Shown: positions 9,696 to 19,320, counted from the stretch's first letter. The stretch is 64,000 nucleotides of DNA from Candidatus Latescibacterota bacterium (GCA_011772205.1 WVZY01000012.1:50758-114757); one strand, 5' to 3'. Notes: generated from the letters alone by a model not told the origin. Numbers and translations are program-made.

Positions 9696-10781
9696 TCAAT
9701 TATGAAGCTTTGGCATCCCCGAGCTTTTGGCGGGCCGCCAAACTGCACCACCATCAGGCAAAGCCGGCAGCAGAAGATCCTCGCTGCCGATGGTGGCGAA
9801 AAAGAGGATCGCCAGCGCCAGGAATTCCACGACGATAATGGCGATGTTCATCTCCACGACCGGCACAATGAATAGAAACCGTTCGAGAAAAATACCCACG
9901 AGCACGCAGAGGGAGAGAACACCCGTGACAACCGGGACGGTCTTGAGCTTTCTCGAGAGCAGTCCGATAAATGGAAGGATGAACAGAAGCGCCAGAATCA
10001 CCTTTGAAATGAAAGCATAAGGTGGAAATATGCGCTTGATCAAATATCCCGTTTCCTCGGGGAGATGGCCGTACCATATGACGAGATACTGCGCGTAAAA
10101 CAATCCCGCCCAAAGCAGGCTGAAACCGAACAGCATTTTTGCGGCGTCTCGCAAAGTCTCTTCGCTGCCGGCCGCCTTTCTTGCATAGAAAATATAGATA
10201 ATGATGGAAATGGCGATCGCCGCATAGAAAGCCTCGACAAAGAAATAACCCCCGAAAAGCGTGCTGAACCACGGCTGCTCGAGAGACATGATCCAATCGA
10301 ACGCGATGAGGGACTGAGAAGTGACGAATACGAGAAGATAAATAACGGCGAAAAGATTTTTCTTGGATCCTCCAGCGAGACTCTCTCTGGCAAACATTCG
10401 GGCTACAAAAAAAGCGAGCAGAAGGAGAACGAAACTTCGCGTGACAAAGAATCCTTTGTTCAACCACAGGCCCGGCTCCTTTGTCCAGGAATAGAGGTCC
10501 ATCTGCGGCCATATGAGGAGGAATAAAAACGCAAAAAATAGAAGGAGCGGATACACGCTGAGGAGTCCCCTTTTCAAAGGAAGAATCCACTTCGCATTCG
10601 ACAGCTCCGCACCGGCCACGAGCGCAACACAACCCTCCACTACAGACACCCAGAACACGAGAGACAGAAGAAGCGCTCCCCCAGATCCGGAACCGCCCAG
10701 GCTCCCAATAATCGCAACGAGAGCTCCGATCAAAATGCAGGCTAAAATAAGCCTCGTTGGGTTCAAACGCACGAGAAGCAT
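9696..10781 (-). CDS. actF: Alternative complex III membrane subunit ActF
   Basis: Quinol:cytochrome c oxidoreductase membrane subunit, a shorter relative of the NrfD-type ActC. About ten membrane segments are visible; IWPQMDLYSWTKEPGLWLNK, SLIAFDWIMSLEQPWFSTLF and AQYLVIWYGHLPEETGYLIK are typical of ActF. In known complexes ActF and ActC form the quinone-reactive membrane core. The start codon overlaps the actD stop (TGATG), so translation is probably coupled; a GTG three bases earlier is also possible. Last gene of the cluster. Confidence 0.9.
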   Translation of the reverse strand: MLLVRLNPTRLILACILIGALVAIIGSLGGSGSGGALLLSLVFWVSVVEGCVALVAGAELSNAKWILPLKRGLLSVYPLLLFFAFLFLLIWPQMDLYSWTKEPGLWLNKGFFVTRSFVLLLLAFFVARMFARESLAGGSKKNLFAVIYLLVFVTSQSLIAFDWIMSLEQPWFSTLFGGYFFVEAFYAAIAISIIIYIFYARKAAGSEETLRDAAKMLFGFSLLWAGLFYAQYLVIWYGHLPEETGYLIKRIFPPYAFISKVILALLFILPFIGLLSRKLKTVPVVTGVLSLCVLVGIFLERFLFIVPVVEMNIAIIVVEFLALAILFFATIGSEDLLLPALPDGGAVWRPAKSSGMPKLHN

Positions 10782-11215
10782 CACCTTTCCTCTGCTTCGA
10801 TCCGGATCTCGAACATATTCTCGAATTCTTCCGACGAAACAATCCTATTGACATCGGGAAGCCTCGAGAAATGCAGGAAACCAATGAAAGACAGGAGCGA
10901 GCCAAAAAGTATTGCCAATTCGAAAGCGATGATGAGAAACGCAGGTATGGAAACGAGCGGTTTCCCGCCGCTGATGAGAGGCCATACCTTCACCGTATAT
11001 ATCGTGAATACAAATCCAGTGACCAGCCCGGCAACGGCACCTAAGAGCGCAAATACGCGGACGCCGCTCGGAGCTGAAGGGAGGATCTCGTCCACTTCGT
11101 GAACCGGATATGGAGACAGAACGGTGATGCGTTTCTCCGGCACGCCGCTTCTTACGATTTCCCGCAGCTTTTCGAGAAACTCTTCTTTCCTTTCAAAAAC
11201 AAACCGCTCGCTCAA
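10781..11215 (-). CDS. actD: Alternative complex III subunit ActD (DUF3341-type)
   Basis: Membrane subunit of alternative complex III. 144 residues with two transmembrane helices (FALLGAVAGLVTGFVFTIYT and IIAFELAILFGSLLSFIGFL) and flanking soluble segments, matching the family layout with the conserved GGKP between the helices. The only suitable start is a TTG at 11215: AGGAG stands five bases upstream and the TTGA overlaps the actC stop by 4 bases, indicating translational coupling. The same frame stays open far upstream inside actC, but that part has no membrane-protein character and is a shadow. Confidence 0.85.
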   Translation of the reverse strand: MSERFVFERKEEFLEKLREIVRSGVPEKRITVLSPYPVHEVDEILPSAPSGVRVFALLGAVAGLVTGFVFTIYTVKVWPLISGGKPLVSIPAFLIIAFELAILFGSLLSFIGFLHFSRLPDVNRIVSSEEFENMFEIRIEAEER

Positions 11216-12555
11216 TGCGACTCCTCTTTGATCTCCGTGACGGAAAGAACGGGCAAAAGCTTTGTAAACAACAAAAACATAGTAAAGAAGAAACCGAAGC
11301 TTCCCAAAGTGATGCCGACTTCCACCATGGTTGGCTTGTATGTGCCCCAAGCGTAAGGGCTGTACTCTTTGGCCAGAGAGCTGACGATGATGACGAAACG
11401 TTCCAGGTACATGCCGATGTTGACGAGAATGGATAGAATGAACAAATACGGGAGGTTTCTCCTCAAAGACCGCACAAAAAGCGTCATGGGAACCAGAGCG
11501 TTGAACAGCAGCATTCCATAATAATAGAAGCGGTAATGACCGAATGTTCGATACTTGAAGATGCCTATCTCGTAAACACTCCCGCTGTAGAACGCGAGCC
11601 CGTATTCGACGATGTACGCGTAAGTAACGATGAGAGATGTGAACAACAGTATTTTGGCGATGCTTTCGAAATGGTCGATGGTGATATATCTTTCGAGCTT
11701 CAAGATCCTCCGCATCGGCACGACGAGTGTAATAACCATCGCCGTTCCGGAGAAGATCGCACCGGCGACGAAATAAGGAGCGAATATCGTCGTATGCCAA
11801 CCGGGTACGATGCTCATCGCAAAATCCCAGGAAACCACAGAGTGCACCGATACAACGAGCGGCGTGGCGAAGGAAGCGAGAAACATGTACAGCTGGTTAT
11901 AATGCTTCCACTGAACCTGCGATCCTTTCCACCCCAGCGACAGCGCGCTGTAGAACCATTTCCTCACTCCACTCGAGAAGCGCTTGACGATGGCAAGGTC
12001 GGGAACCATTCCAATAAAGAAAAAAACGGCACTCACCGTGAAGTAGGTGCTCACCGCGAAGACGTCCCACATCAGTGGGGATTTGAAATTCGTCCATAGC
12101 AGTCGCTGAGTGGGATACGGGAACAACCAGAAGAAATACCAGCTCCGGCCGAGATGAATAAGAGGGAATAAGCCGGCAGTCATAACTGCAAATACGGTCA
12201 TAGCTTCCGCAGATCTGTTAAAGCTGCGTCTAAAGCCGGCACGGAATAAAAAGAGAACGGCGGAGATCAGCGTCCCGGAGTGCGCGATACCGACCCAGAA
12301 GACGAAGTTCGTGATATAGACACCCCAGCCCACGGGGTGGGTGATCCCGGCGACTCCCATCCCCCGGGTCATCTGATAGGCCCAAAGGGCCATCCCAACC
12401 ATGAACAGCGATCCGCAGACAAGGAGAAGAAACCAGTACAAGGCGCCCGGCTTCCGCATCGCGGCCAAGACATCCACCTCGACCTGCGATCCAGATCCCG
12501 GTGCTCCAGATCCTGGTGTGCTCGAATGCGAGCTGCGAATACCGTCAGGACTCAT
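11212..12555 (-). CDS. actC: Alternative complex III NrfD-like membrane subunit ActC
   Basis: Polysulfide-reductase/NrfD family integral membrane protein that forms the main quinol-oxidising site next to the iron-sulfur subunit. About ten transmembrane helices; GWGVYITNFVFWVGIAHSGT, HLGRSWYFFWLFPYPTQR and SVHSVVSWDFAMSIVPGWH are conserved landmarks including the characteristic histidines. 447 residues, with a short serine- and glycine-rich N-terminal extension. Overlaps the end of actB by 11 bases and the start of actD by 4. Confidence 0.94.
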   Translation of the reverse strand: MSPDGIRSSHSSTPGSGAPGSGSQVEVDVLAAMRKPGALYWFLLLVCGSLFMVGMALWAYQMTRGMGVAGITHPVGWGVYITNFVFWVGIAHSGTLISAVLFLFRAGFRRSFNRSAEAMTVFAVMTAGLFPLIHLGRSWYFFWLFPYPTQRLLWTNFKSPLMWDVFAVSTYFTVSAVFFFIGMVPDLAIVKRFSSGVRKWFYSALSLGWKGSQVQWKHYNQLYMFLASFATPLVVSVHSVVSWDFAMSIVPGWHTTIFAPYFVAGAIFSGTAMVITLVVPMRRILKLERYITIDHFESIAKILLFTSLIVTYAYIVEYGLAFYSGSVYEIGIFKYRTFGHYRFYYYGMLLFNALVPMTLFVRSLRRNLPYLFILSILVNIGMYLERFVIIVSSLAKEYSPYAWGTYKPTMVEVGITLGSFGFFFTMFLLFTKLLPVLSVTEIKEESH

Positions 12556-15388
12556 GCTTCGTTCTTCCCTTGCTCAAGTAATATACTCCCGGACCCGTTC
12601 CGAGATGATCGAACGTGCGGTACGCCCTGTCCGAATGTGCCCATTTGTAAACGGTGGCATTCGGATCGAGAATATTTCCGAACACAATGGCTTGCGTCGG
12701 GCAGGACTGAGCGCACGCCGGGATGACTTCGCCATCGCGTACCTTTCTTCCCTCATCCTTAGCCGCATCTTTTGCTCCTCGGATTCGTTGCACGCAGAAC
12801 GTGCACTTCTCCATGACACCTCTGTCCCGGGTGGATACGTCGGGATTCACCATGCGATCTAGGGGCTTCGGGCGATCATGATCGAACCAATTGAACCTCC
12901 TCACCTTGTAAGGACAGTTGTTGGAACAATAGCGGGTGCCAACGCACCGGTTGTAGATCTGCGCATTCAAGCCTTCGGGATTGTGATAGGTCGCATACAC
13001 AGGGCAAACCGGCTCGCAGGGAGCATAGTCGCACTGCTGGCACATCATCGGGAGAAAATGGCTGTGTTCCCTTTTTCCTAGGATTCTTTGTTTTTCGTAA
13101 TAGGGTTCGATCCGGAGCCAAGACATTTCCCTTCCCTTGAGATGCTCTTCTTTGCCCACCAGAGGCACATTGTTTTCGATATGGCACGCGACGGCACAGG
13201 CGGCGCAACCGATACAGAGATCCAGATCGATCGCCATCGCCCACCGGTACTCCGGATAATCGGGTTCGGGGTAGATCGATCTACCGCCTTCTTCGCGAGG
13301 GTGGTGCACTTCTCCGGGGCGGGGGATCACGCCCCTGCCCTCTTGCGACGTCGAACCGGAGAGGATCGGGATCTGTACAGTTCTTCCTGTTTTCTCAAAG
13401 CTGACACCGTTGATTCGAGAAATCGCTTCACCGCTCCGCTCGTCAACCTGGAGATGCCATCGTGCACTCCCCTGTTGAACGACCATCACGCTGCGCCGGA
13501 GCCCGGGCTGGATTTTCACGGGCAGTTCCACTGACCACCCATCGAGATTGATGCGAACTTCATCTCTATCCTTCAATTCCAACTCTCTCGCATCGGCCTC
13601 TGATATCGAAACCCATTGCCCGTAGGAAATCGTCGTCAACGGATCCGGCACTTCGTTCAACATCGGAAGTACGCTGCTCCTTCCGTCATATGATCGAATC
13701 GAAGGAGAGATAACAAGCGTGGGCCCGCTCTTCGGCTCAGGAAGGTGGAGACGCTTCAAGAACGATTCGACGGTGGAAAGAGAAGGCCTACTTTTCAGAA
13801 CCCGCACACCGATTCTTTTTTCAAGAAATCCATTCTGCAGAAATGCTTCCACCGCCGCACCGCCGTGGTCCCGTGCCCATGATTCAAAGATGTACTGCTG
13901 GTAGATTACAGCGCGTGATTCACGCACCCCCCGCCGCATGATTCCCAGCATCATATCACCCTCGGACTTCGTATCGAACAGTGGTTCGATTGCCGGTTGC
14001 AAGAGTGTCATCAACTTTTTATTGGGCGATGTATCTCCCCAGGACTCGAGCGAATGAGAGAGGGGCAGGATGAGATTGCATTCCTGCATGGTTTCTGTGA
14101 GCAGATCCGTGATCCCTACGGTGAGTGCAGCTTTTCTCAGATTGTCTCTGAGTTTATACGATTCCGGGCAGGAAGACAGCGGGTCCGTATTCGATACGAA
14201 CAAAACGCTCACCTCGTCCTTTTCCAACCGCTCCGAAAGACTCAGAAGATCCTTAAACGTGCCCACAGCGTCATAGTCCGTCGAGCCCGCGAAATCAATG
14301 GTTCTTCCAGCCATCCCCATTTGCCATTGGAGGAGGCCGGCTAAAAAAGCGATCTCGAGGCCTCCTTCTTGCTGGGTCGCAACGCCTCCGGCGATCACCA
14401 ACGGATTCTTTGCATGGGAGAGCCGTTGTGCGATGCGTTCCAAATGCGCCTGGGAGATTGCGCTCTTCTCGGCAGCTGCTTCGACACCGATCTCCGGCAT
14501 CAGATCGATCATCCGCTGCTTGAACTTGTCCGTCCGAGCCGAGCAATGCTTCAGCAGGTACGCGAGCAAATATGCTTCGCTCCCCGGCACTATAGAGAAT
14601 CGCTCATCCGCCTGAAGTCCTGTCAATGTCACGTGCGGCTCCACATGGAACCACGAGAAGTGGCCGGTTCGTTTTGCCCGGCTGAATTGCGCTGCATGTG
14701 ACACCGGGCTAACGAACGTTTCCAAGATATCGGCGCCGATCGTCAGCATGAAATCGGCTCTATCGATTTTGTAGGATGGGACTTCCGGCTTGTCGAACAG
14801 GATTCGATACGCCTCGCGAATCGCCGCATATGAATAGAAATCGAACTCCGGAAGCCTCTCGATGTCGAGTTCTTTGCAAAACTCATCGATCAGTCTCGAA
14901 AGCGTCCCCGTGGTTCTTCCGGATAAATAGAGATTTTTTCTTCCTGGTTTCCCGCCTGGAGAACCGATCGGCCGTTGTACGGAGGCCTTAAGAGCCTCAA
15001 GGATCATGTCGTATGCACGATCCCACGTGATATGTTTGAAATTTCCCTCGGAATCGCGCAACAGCGGTGACTTCACGCGTTCCGGGTGGTACAGCCGCTC
15101 CAACGACGCTTGCCCCCGCATGCACAGCCCCCCCTCGTTGATGGGGTGCGCGGAGAGACCTTCGAGCTTCACCGGCATGGACTCCCGGACTTTCGCAGAA
15201 ATGCCGCAATGCGCGGGGCACTCCATGCACGTGGTCTTGACGTAAACGGCCTGCCCGGGCACAATGCCGTCCTCCGGAGGAACGAGATACGGGATGAGTT
15301 TTTCCGCGGGACGCTCGAGCCCACACGAACTGAGGAATGTGGCTCCGGAAGTCACTCCCATGATTCTCATGAAATCCCGTCTGTTCAT
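12545..15388 (-). CDS. actB: Alternative complex III iron-sulfur subunit ActB (molybdopterin-like domain fused to ferredoxin-like domain)
   Basis: 947-residue periplasmic electron-transfer subunit. The N-terminus has a twin-arginine/lipobox-like leader (NRRDFMRIMG, then SSCG). Residues about 50-700 form a DMSO-reductase-like domain; from about 740 a ferredoxin-like domain binds clusters through CIGCAACAVAC, CQQCDYAPCEPVC, CVGTRYCSNNC and CTFC-CAQSC. Unusually, the first domain keeps a full cysteine set, CMECPAHC plus GGLCMRGQ, typical of the N-terminal 4Fe-4S site of active molybdoenzymes, which I recall as lost in well-studied ActB proteins. Electrons would pass from ActC quinol oxidation through these clusters to the ActA hemes. 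Whether molybdenum is bound cannot be told from sequence. Confidence 0.93.
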   Translation of the reverse strand: MNRRDFMRIMGVTSGATFLSSCGLERPAEKLIPYLVPPEDGIVPGQAVYVKTTCMECPAHCGISAKVRESMPVKLEGLSAHPINEGGLCMRGQASLERLYHPERVKSPLLRDSEGNFKHITWDRAYDMILEALKASVQRPIGSPGGKPGRKNLYLSGRTTGTLSRLIDEFCKELDIERLPEFDFYSYAAIREAYRILFDKPEVPSYKIDRADFMLTIGADILETFVSPVSHAAQFSRAKRTGHFSWFHVEPHVTLTGLQADERFSIVPGSEAYLLAYLLKHCSARTDKFKQRMIDLMPEIGVEAAAEKSAISQAHLERIAQRLSHAKNPLVIAGGVATQQEGGLEIAFLAGLLQWQMGMAGRTIDFAGSTDYDAVGTFKDLLSLSERLEKDEVSVLFVSNTDPLSSCPESYKLRDNLRKAALTVGITDLLTETMQECNLILPLSHSLESWGDTSPNKKLMTLLQPAIEPLFDTKSEGDMMLGIMRRGVRESRAVIYQQYIFESWARDHGGAAVEAFLQNGFLEKRIGVRVLKSRPSLSTVESFLKRLHLPEPKSGPTLVISPSIRSYDGRSSVLPMLNEVPDPLTTISYGQWVSISEADARELELKDRDEVRINLDGWSVELPVKIQPGLRRSVMVVQQGSARWHLQVDERSGEAISRINGVSFEKTGRTVQIPILSGSTSQEGRGVIPRPGEVHHPREEGGRSIYPEPDYPEYRWAMAIDLDLCIGCAACAVACHIENNVPLVGKEEHLKGREMSWLRIEPYYEKQRILGKREHSHFLPMMCQQCDYAPCEPVCPVYATYHNPEGLNAQIYNRCVGTRYCSNNCPYKVRRFNWFDHDRPKPLDRMVNPDVSTRDRGVMEKCTFCVQRIRGAKDAAKDEGRKVRDGEVIPACAQSCPTQAIVFGNILDPNATVYKWAHSDRAYRTFDHLGTGPGVYYLSKGRTKHES

Positions 15389-15407
15389 GCGTTTCTCCGG
15401 TACTTCC

Positions 15408-15926
15408 CTATTTGTGACACGTCAGGCAATCGGTCGAAGCGGAACGCGAGCGATGGCAGGTCACGCACCAGCCCATGTTCAGCGAACTGACACGGCGCAC
15501 TCTGTCCATCAGCCGGACCTCGCCGTGACAGTCCGTGCAGTCGAGATCGGCTTTCACATGCCGCTTGTGTGCAAACACCACATATTTTCGCACGCGCAAC
15601 GAGTAGACACGGTTCCAGGGGACGGGCTCCTCGTTCTCCCAATACTCGTGCAGCTTCTGAACCTCGGGACTGTTCGTCGCTACGGCTTTGTGGCAGGACA
15701 TGCACGTCGATACCGCCGGCACGCCGGCTCGAGGGGATTTGTCGGCGTATTCGTGACAGAACTGGCACTGAAGGTTCAGCTTTCCGGCATGCAGGCGGTG
15801 ACTGAACGCAATCGGTTGCTCCGGCGGCCTGTGCGCGGCATGCCACCGGTAGGCCATCAACACCGTTGCCGCAACGAACAGCGTAAATAAGCCAATAACT
15901 GCCGCTATGATGAGACGTCTTACCAC
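15408..15926 (-). CDS. actA: Alternative complex III pentaheme cytochrome c ActA
   Basis: 172 residues with one N-terminal membrane anchor (about residues 4-26) and five heme-binding sites: CQFCH, CMSCH, CTDCH, CVTCH and CLTCH. The number matches the pentaheme ActA of characterised complexes, which accepts electrons from ActB and passes them to a monoheme cytochrome or directly to the oxidase. The start is GTG at 15926. It begins the act part of the cluster, directly upstream of actB. Confidence 0.93.
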   Translation of the reverse strand: MVRRLIIAAVIGLFTLFVAATVLMAYRWHAAHRPPEQPIAFSHRLHAGKLNLQCQFCHEYADKSPRAGVPAVSTCMSCHKAVATNSPEVQKLHEYWENEEPVPWNRVYSLRVRKYVVFAHKRHVKADLDCTDCHGEVRLMDRVRRVSSLNMGWCVTCHRSRSASTDCLTCHK

Positions 15927-15962
15927 TTCCAGTTCCTCAATAATACCGAGAGAGCCCCCGGA

Positions 15963-17285
15963 TCACGGTTCCTCCGGGATTTTTTCTTCCGTCACATCTT
16001 CGAGTAGATACGAAGCCACAGCTCTGGCTTCGCCCGCCGAGAGGCCGAGATTAGGCATCGGAGGATAATCGGGATTCTTCTTCGAAGGGTTGCGCACGTA
16101 AGATACCAGTTCCTCCATTTTCCCCTTGTATTTTGGAAGCACGGATAGAAGCGGCGGGCCGACCAATTTTTCATCGAAACGATGACACGCCACGCACCTG
16201 GCGCTGAATACTTCTTTTCCCCTCCCCGGCGTGGCTGCCTCGAGTTCCGCCATCGCCGCTTGACGGGCTTCTTCTCGTTCCCGCTTTATCGTCTCGGCTT
16301 CATCGAGCAAAGCCGCTGTGTGTTCCCGGGTCGCATTCTCCAGTGCCGCCTGGTCGCTCGAAATCATCATGAGGAAAGCAAATAGAAAAAGAATGAATAT
16401 GGGCGGTCCGTATTTAGTCTGTGCTGATCTGAGAAGTGCAAGGAGAAGGATACACCCAACCATAAAAACAAGGAGAGCGATCATCCAGACGACGTATACG
16501 TTCACTGACATGGCAACGATCGGAGATGTGACGTGGAAGAAGAAGCCGAACACAGGGATGAGCAACGCAGAGCCCAATGCGGCGCTCGCACCGAAATGCT
16601 TGACGAGACGACCGTATTCATTTTCGCCGCGGATGTTCCTGCCCGGCCAATTGAAGAAGAAAAAGACGGTCCCCGCGCCGCTGATAGCCACCGAAGAGAC
16701 GATGAACAGGAGAAATCGCCAGACGACGTTCCACGAAAGAATGAGATCCGCCGGTGTTTTGATGAATGCCCATTTTTCGGGATGGTTGAGTAAAACCACG
16801 CTGCTAAACAGCAGGTAATATCCAACCAGCAAAATCACCAATCCCGAGGTTCCGATGCCCGTACGCCGGAAGAATTCGGGATCACCCGGACTAATGGAGT
16901 GGAATACCGAACGGTATGCATACAACGCAAAGATCCCAACAACGATGATCACCACGGCTAGAATGAGGTAGCCGAGCGTGGTGACATTCGATCCGGAAAA
17001 TCGCTGGACGTTCAGTAGCACCAGAACGAGCAGCGGCAGCACTCCAAAGACCAGGCCCGCTGTCTTGCTCGCTGCTACGACATCCATTAAATCTTTCGAG
17101 AATCGTGAAAAAAGGGGGTTCGGCTTGTCCCAATTAAGAATTCCAAAAATGATTGAGAATAGAGAGCTCCCCAGTAGCATCCCCGCGTAAGGCAGATGGA
17201 TGAGCAGAGTCAGGATCGTCAGATACCTGTGAAGCGCGATCTGCTGCTCGGTGGGCTTTATTACGAAATCAGCGAAGAATTCCAT
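15963..17285 (-). CDS. Polytopic membrane protein with C-terminal monoheme cytochrome c domain
   Basis: 440 residues. The first 320 contain about eight transmembrane helices, then a charged helical linker rich in Glu and Arg (about 320-355), then a cytochrome c domain with CVACH and a likely methionine ligand in PPMPNLGLS. The order in the cluster, between ctaB and actA, suggests it supplies the monoheme function that ActE provides in characterised complexes, tethered to the membrane. Equivalent fused proteins occur in some other complex III clusters, but I cannot assign a standard name. Heme-linked electron transfer between ActA and the caa3 oxidase is inference from position. Confidence 0.75.
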   Translation of the reverse strand: MEFFADFVIKPTEQQIALHRYLTILTLLIHLPYAGMLLGSSLFSIIFGILNWDKPNPLFSRFSKDLMDVVAASKTAGLVFGVLPLLVLVLLNVQRFSGSNVTTLGYLILAVVIIVVGIFALYAYRSVFHSISPGDPEFFRRTGIGTSGLVILLVGYYLLFSSVVLLNHPEKWAFIKTPADLILSWNVVWRFLLFIVSSVAISGAGTVFFFFNWPGRNIRGENEYGRLVKHFGASAALGSALLIPVFGFFFHVTSPIVAMSVNVYVVWMIALLVFMVGCILLLALLRSAQTKYGPPIFILFLFAFLMMISSDQAALENATREHTAALLDEAETIKREREEARQAAMAELEAATPGRGKEVFSARCVACHRFDEKLVGPPLLSVLPKYKGKMEELVSYVRNPSKKNPDYPPMPNLGLSAGEARAVASYLLEDVTEEKIPEEP

Positions 17286-17321
17286 CGGCTATGGCTTTCT
17301 GCTCTGCGTTATGTTCGTCCC

Positions 17322-18191
17322 CTAGGCGAGAAATCCTGTGAGGGACAGCAACGATATCACCAACAGCGCATATGCATTGACGCCCCTGAACGCCAATTTG
17401 AACGAGAACTCATGTTCCCGCGTTTTCAACATGTTTGATGATTTCCAAATGAGCCACAGCGCAGCGAGCACGAGCGCCGCGTTGATCCAGCTCGGCGTTT
17501 CGATCCCAAAGAGTGGGATAAAGAGACAAGCAACGGCCGTCGCGGCCATCCAAACACCGGTAATCCGCATGAGCTGGCTTTTCGAAAACAACTTCGTCGG
17601 CGACGGCAGCCCGGCTCTCTCGAAGTCCTTTGCTGAATTCAACAGGAGCAGCCAAAAATGAGGAACCTGCCAAATAAAGAAGAAGAAGGATATAGCGAAA
17701 ATTCTTGGATCGACGAACGGTCCCCCACCGGCTACCCAGCCGATCATCGGGGGAATCGCACCCACGATCGCACCTGGCATTGCGGCAAACGCGGTAACAC
17801 GCTTCAGGGGAGTATACACGCCGTTGTACCATAACACGGTCAGTGCCCCTAGTGCTGCAACACCTGCGCCGGTCCTTGCATACAGCATCAGCAATCCCAG
17901 AGCGATGCTGAACAATCCAAAAGAGAGCGCTCGCTTCGGATGTAATCTTTTCGAAGGGAGAGGTCTGGAACGCGTTCGTTCCATGAGGGCGTCCAGATCG
18001 CGCTCCTGGAATTGGTTGACCGCTGACGCTCCGCATGCGAGCAGCCAAACGGCAAGTGCCGGCACGATCACGCCACCGGAAATCCCTCCGCTTGCGAGGA
18101 TGTATGCCATCACCATGGACAACGTGGATAGAAGAGTGATTCTTACCTTGCTGAGCTCCAGATAGATGTTGATGCGTTCTCTCCAAGACAT
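17322..18191 (-). CDS. ctaB: Protoheme IX farnesyltransferase
   Basis: Converts heme B to heme O for the oxidase active site; a UbiA-family membrane enzyme. The first substrate-binding motif NQFQERDLDALMERTRSRPL and the downstream residues around YTPLKR and the AIVGAIPPMIGWVAGG segment are diagnostic, with about eight transmembrane helices. I use the ATG at 18191, with GGGA seven bases upstream; an in-frame GTG lies at 18218. No heme A synthase gene (ctaA) is visible in the window. Confidence 0.94.
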   Translation of the reverse strand: MSWRERINIYLELSKVRITLLSTLSMVMAYILASGGISGGVIVPALAVWLLACGASAVNQFQERDLDALMERTRSRPLPSKRLHPKRALSFGLFSIALGLLMLYARTGAGVAALGALTVLWYNGVYTPLKRVTAFAAMPGAIVGAIPPMIGWVAGGGPFVDPRIFAISFFFFIWQVPHFWLLLLNSAKDFERAGLPSPTKLFSKSQLMRITGVWMAATAVACLFIPLFGIETPSWINAALVLAALWLIWKSSNMLKTREHEFSFKLAFRGVNAYALLVISLLSLTGFLA

Positions 18192-18278
18192 CTTCTCATC
18201 CCGCATTGGATCGTGCACGGAGTGCAGGCCGCTTCTCCGGAGGAATCATACAGGGGATGCTTTGCTCCCAATCGAGCA

Positions 18279-18301
18279 GATGCGAAGAATCGTTTCGCAT
18301 C
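18279..18301 (-). other. Inverted repeat between coxB and ctaB
   Basis: GATGCGAA and TTCGCATC form a perfect 8-bp stem around a 7-base loop in the 162-base gap between coxB and ctaB, the largest internal gap of the oxidase cluster. No run of T follows on either strand, so it is not a standard terminator. It could be an mRNA-stability hairpin or a palindromic operator. Confidence 0.4.
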
Positions 18302-18353
18302 CCCAATATCAACCATTACGCTTCTTGATTTAGCTCCCCTCGCACGACATCTT

Positions 18354-19316
18354 TCACTTTAGCTGCTTCAAGTATTCGATGATCGCATCGAGTTCTTCAT
18401 CGTCCAACAAGCTCCGCTGAGGCGGCATCAGTGCTTGAAAGCCTTTCACGATCTCCGCCTCAGGATTCAGGGTTGCTTTTCTGAGATAGTCTTCATCGAC
18501 CACCACTTCCCTCTCCTCGCCGTTCGCGACCACAACCGTCGATCTTCCAAAAATACCTTTGAACGTTGGACCCACCATACGCGACCCATCCGTGGAGTGG
18601 CAGGCAGAGCAACCTTTAATCTTGCTGAGCCTCTCTCCCCTCCTTATCAATGAGGCTTCCGTCAATTCGCGCTCATCCGCATCCGGTGAAGGCTCCCTCT
18701 CGCTCACGAATTTGGCTTCCTTCTCCAGCCACGCATTGAATTCGTCTTCCGGGAGTACCACGACCTTCGACAGCATGTAGGAGTGCCTTTGGCCGCAGTA
18801 CTCGGCGCAAAACAACTCATACTCACCGGGCTCCTTCGCGGTGAACCACACGTAGTTCGTCATCCCCGGCACCAGATCCTGCTTGATCTTGAACGCGGGA
18901 ACATAAAAGCTGTGGAGCACATCCTGAGATTCAAGCTTCACATGAACGGAACGTCCGAGAGGGACCCAGAGTGTATCGCTTTGCACTCCGTTCTCATATT
19001 CGAACAACCATGACCACATTCTCCCCGTCGCATTCACAACCATTGCGTCTTCAGGAACGTCCTTCATGAACTTGTATCCAACCCAGCCAAAGTAAAACAT
19101 GCCCAGCACCAACAGGGTTGGAACGACGGTCCACACGACCTCGAGAAGCTTGTTCCCCTCGATGCTCTTCGAAGTGGGGTGGCGCTTTCTGCTGTATTTG
19201 ATCACAAAGAACACCATGAGGAAGGTGATCAAAACCAGCATCGCAATAGAAATCACCAATATGAAGAAGAAGGCGGTGTTAACCGATTCTGCGATATTGC
19301 TCAGAGATTCGAACAT
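18354..19316 (-). CDS. coxB: Cytochrome c oxidase subunit II with fused cytochrome c (caa3 type)
   Basis: Binds the CuA centre and an extra heme c. Two N-terminal transmembrane helices are followed by the cupredoxin domain with the CuA ligands in CAEYCGQRHSYM, then a C-terminal cytochrome c domain with CSACH and the methionine-bearing ALMPPQRSLLDDEELDAI. The fusion defines a caa3 oxidase that can take electrons without a soluble cytochrome. The start at 19316 gives a normal signal/anchor and begins right after coxD; the frame is open for 17 codons upstream inside coxD. 320 residues. Confidence 0.95.
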   Translation of the reverse strand: MFESLSNIAESVNTAFFFILVISIAMLVLITFLMVFFVIKYSRKRHPTSKSIEGNKLLEVVWTVVPTLLVLGMFYFGWVGYKFMKDVPEDAMVVNATGRMWSWLFEYENGVQSDTLWVPLGRSVHVKLESQDVLHSFYVPAFKIKQDLVPGMTNYVWFTAKEPGEYELFCAEYCGQRHSYMLSKVVVLPEDEFNAWLEKEAKFVSEREPSPDADERELTEASLIRRGERLSKIKGCSACHSTDGSRMVGPTFKGIFGRSTVVVANGEEREVVVDEDYLRKATLNPEAEIVKGFQALMPPQRSLLDDEELDAIIEYLKQLK

Positions 19317-19320
19317 GCTC

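Noticed and set aside
11216..11800. Upstream in-frame extension of actD inside actC
   Set aside because: It reads as basic, non-membrane nonsense in the frame opposite to actC codon usage; the TTG at 11215 with a ribosome-binding site and stop overlap explains the real start.
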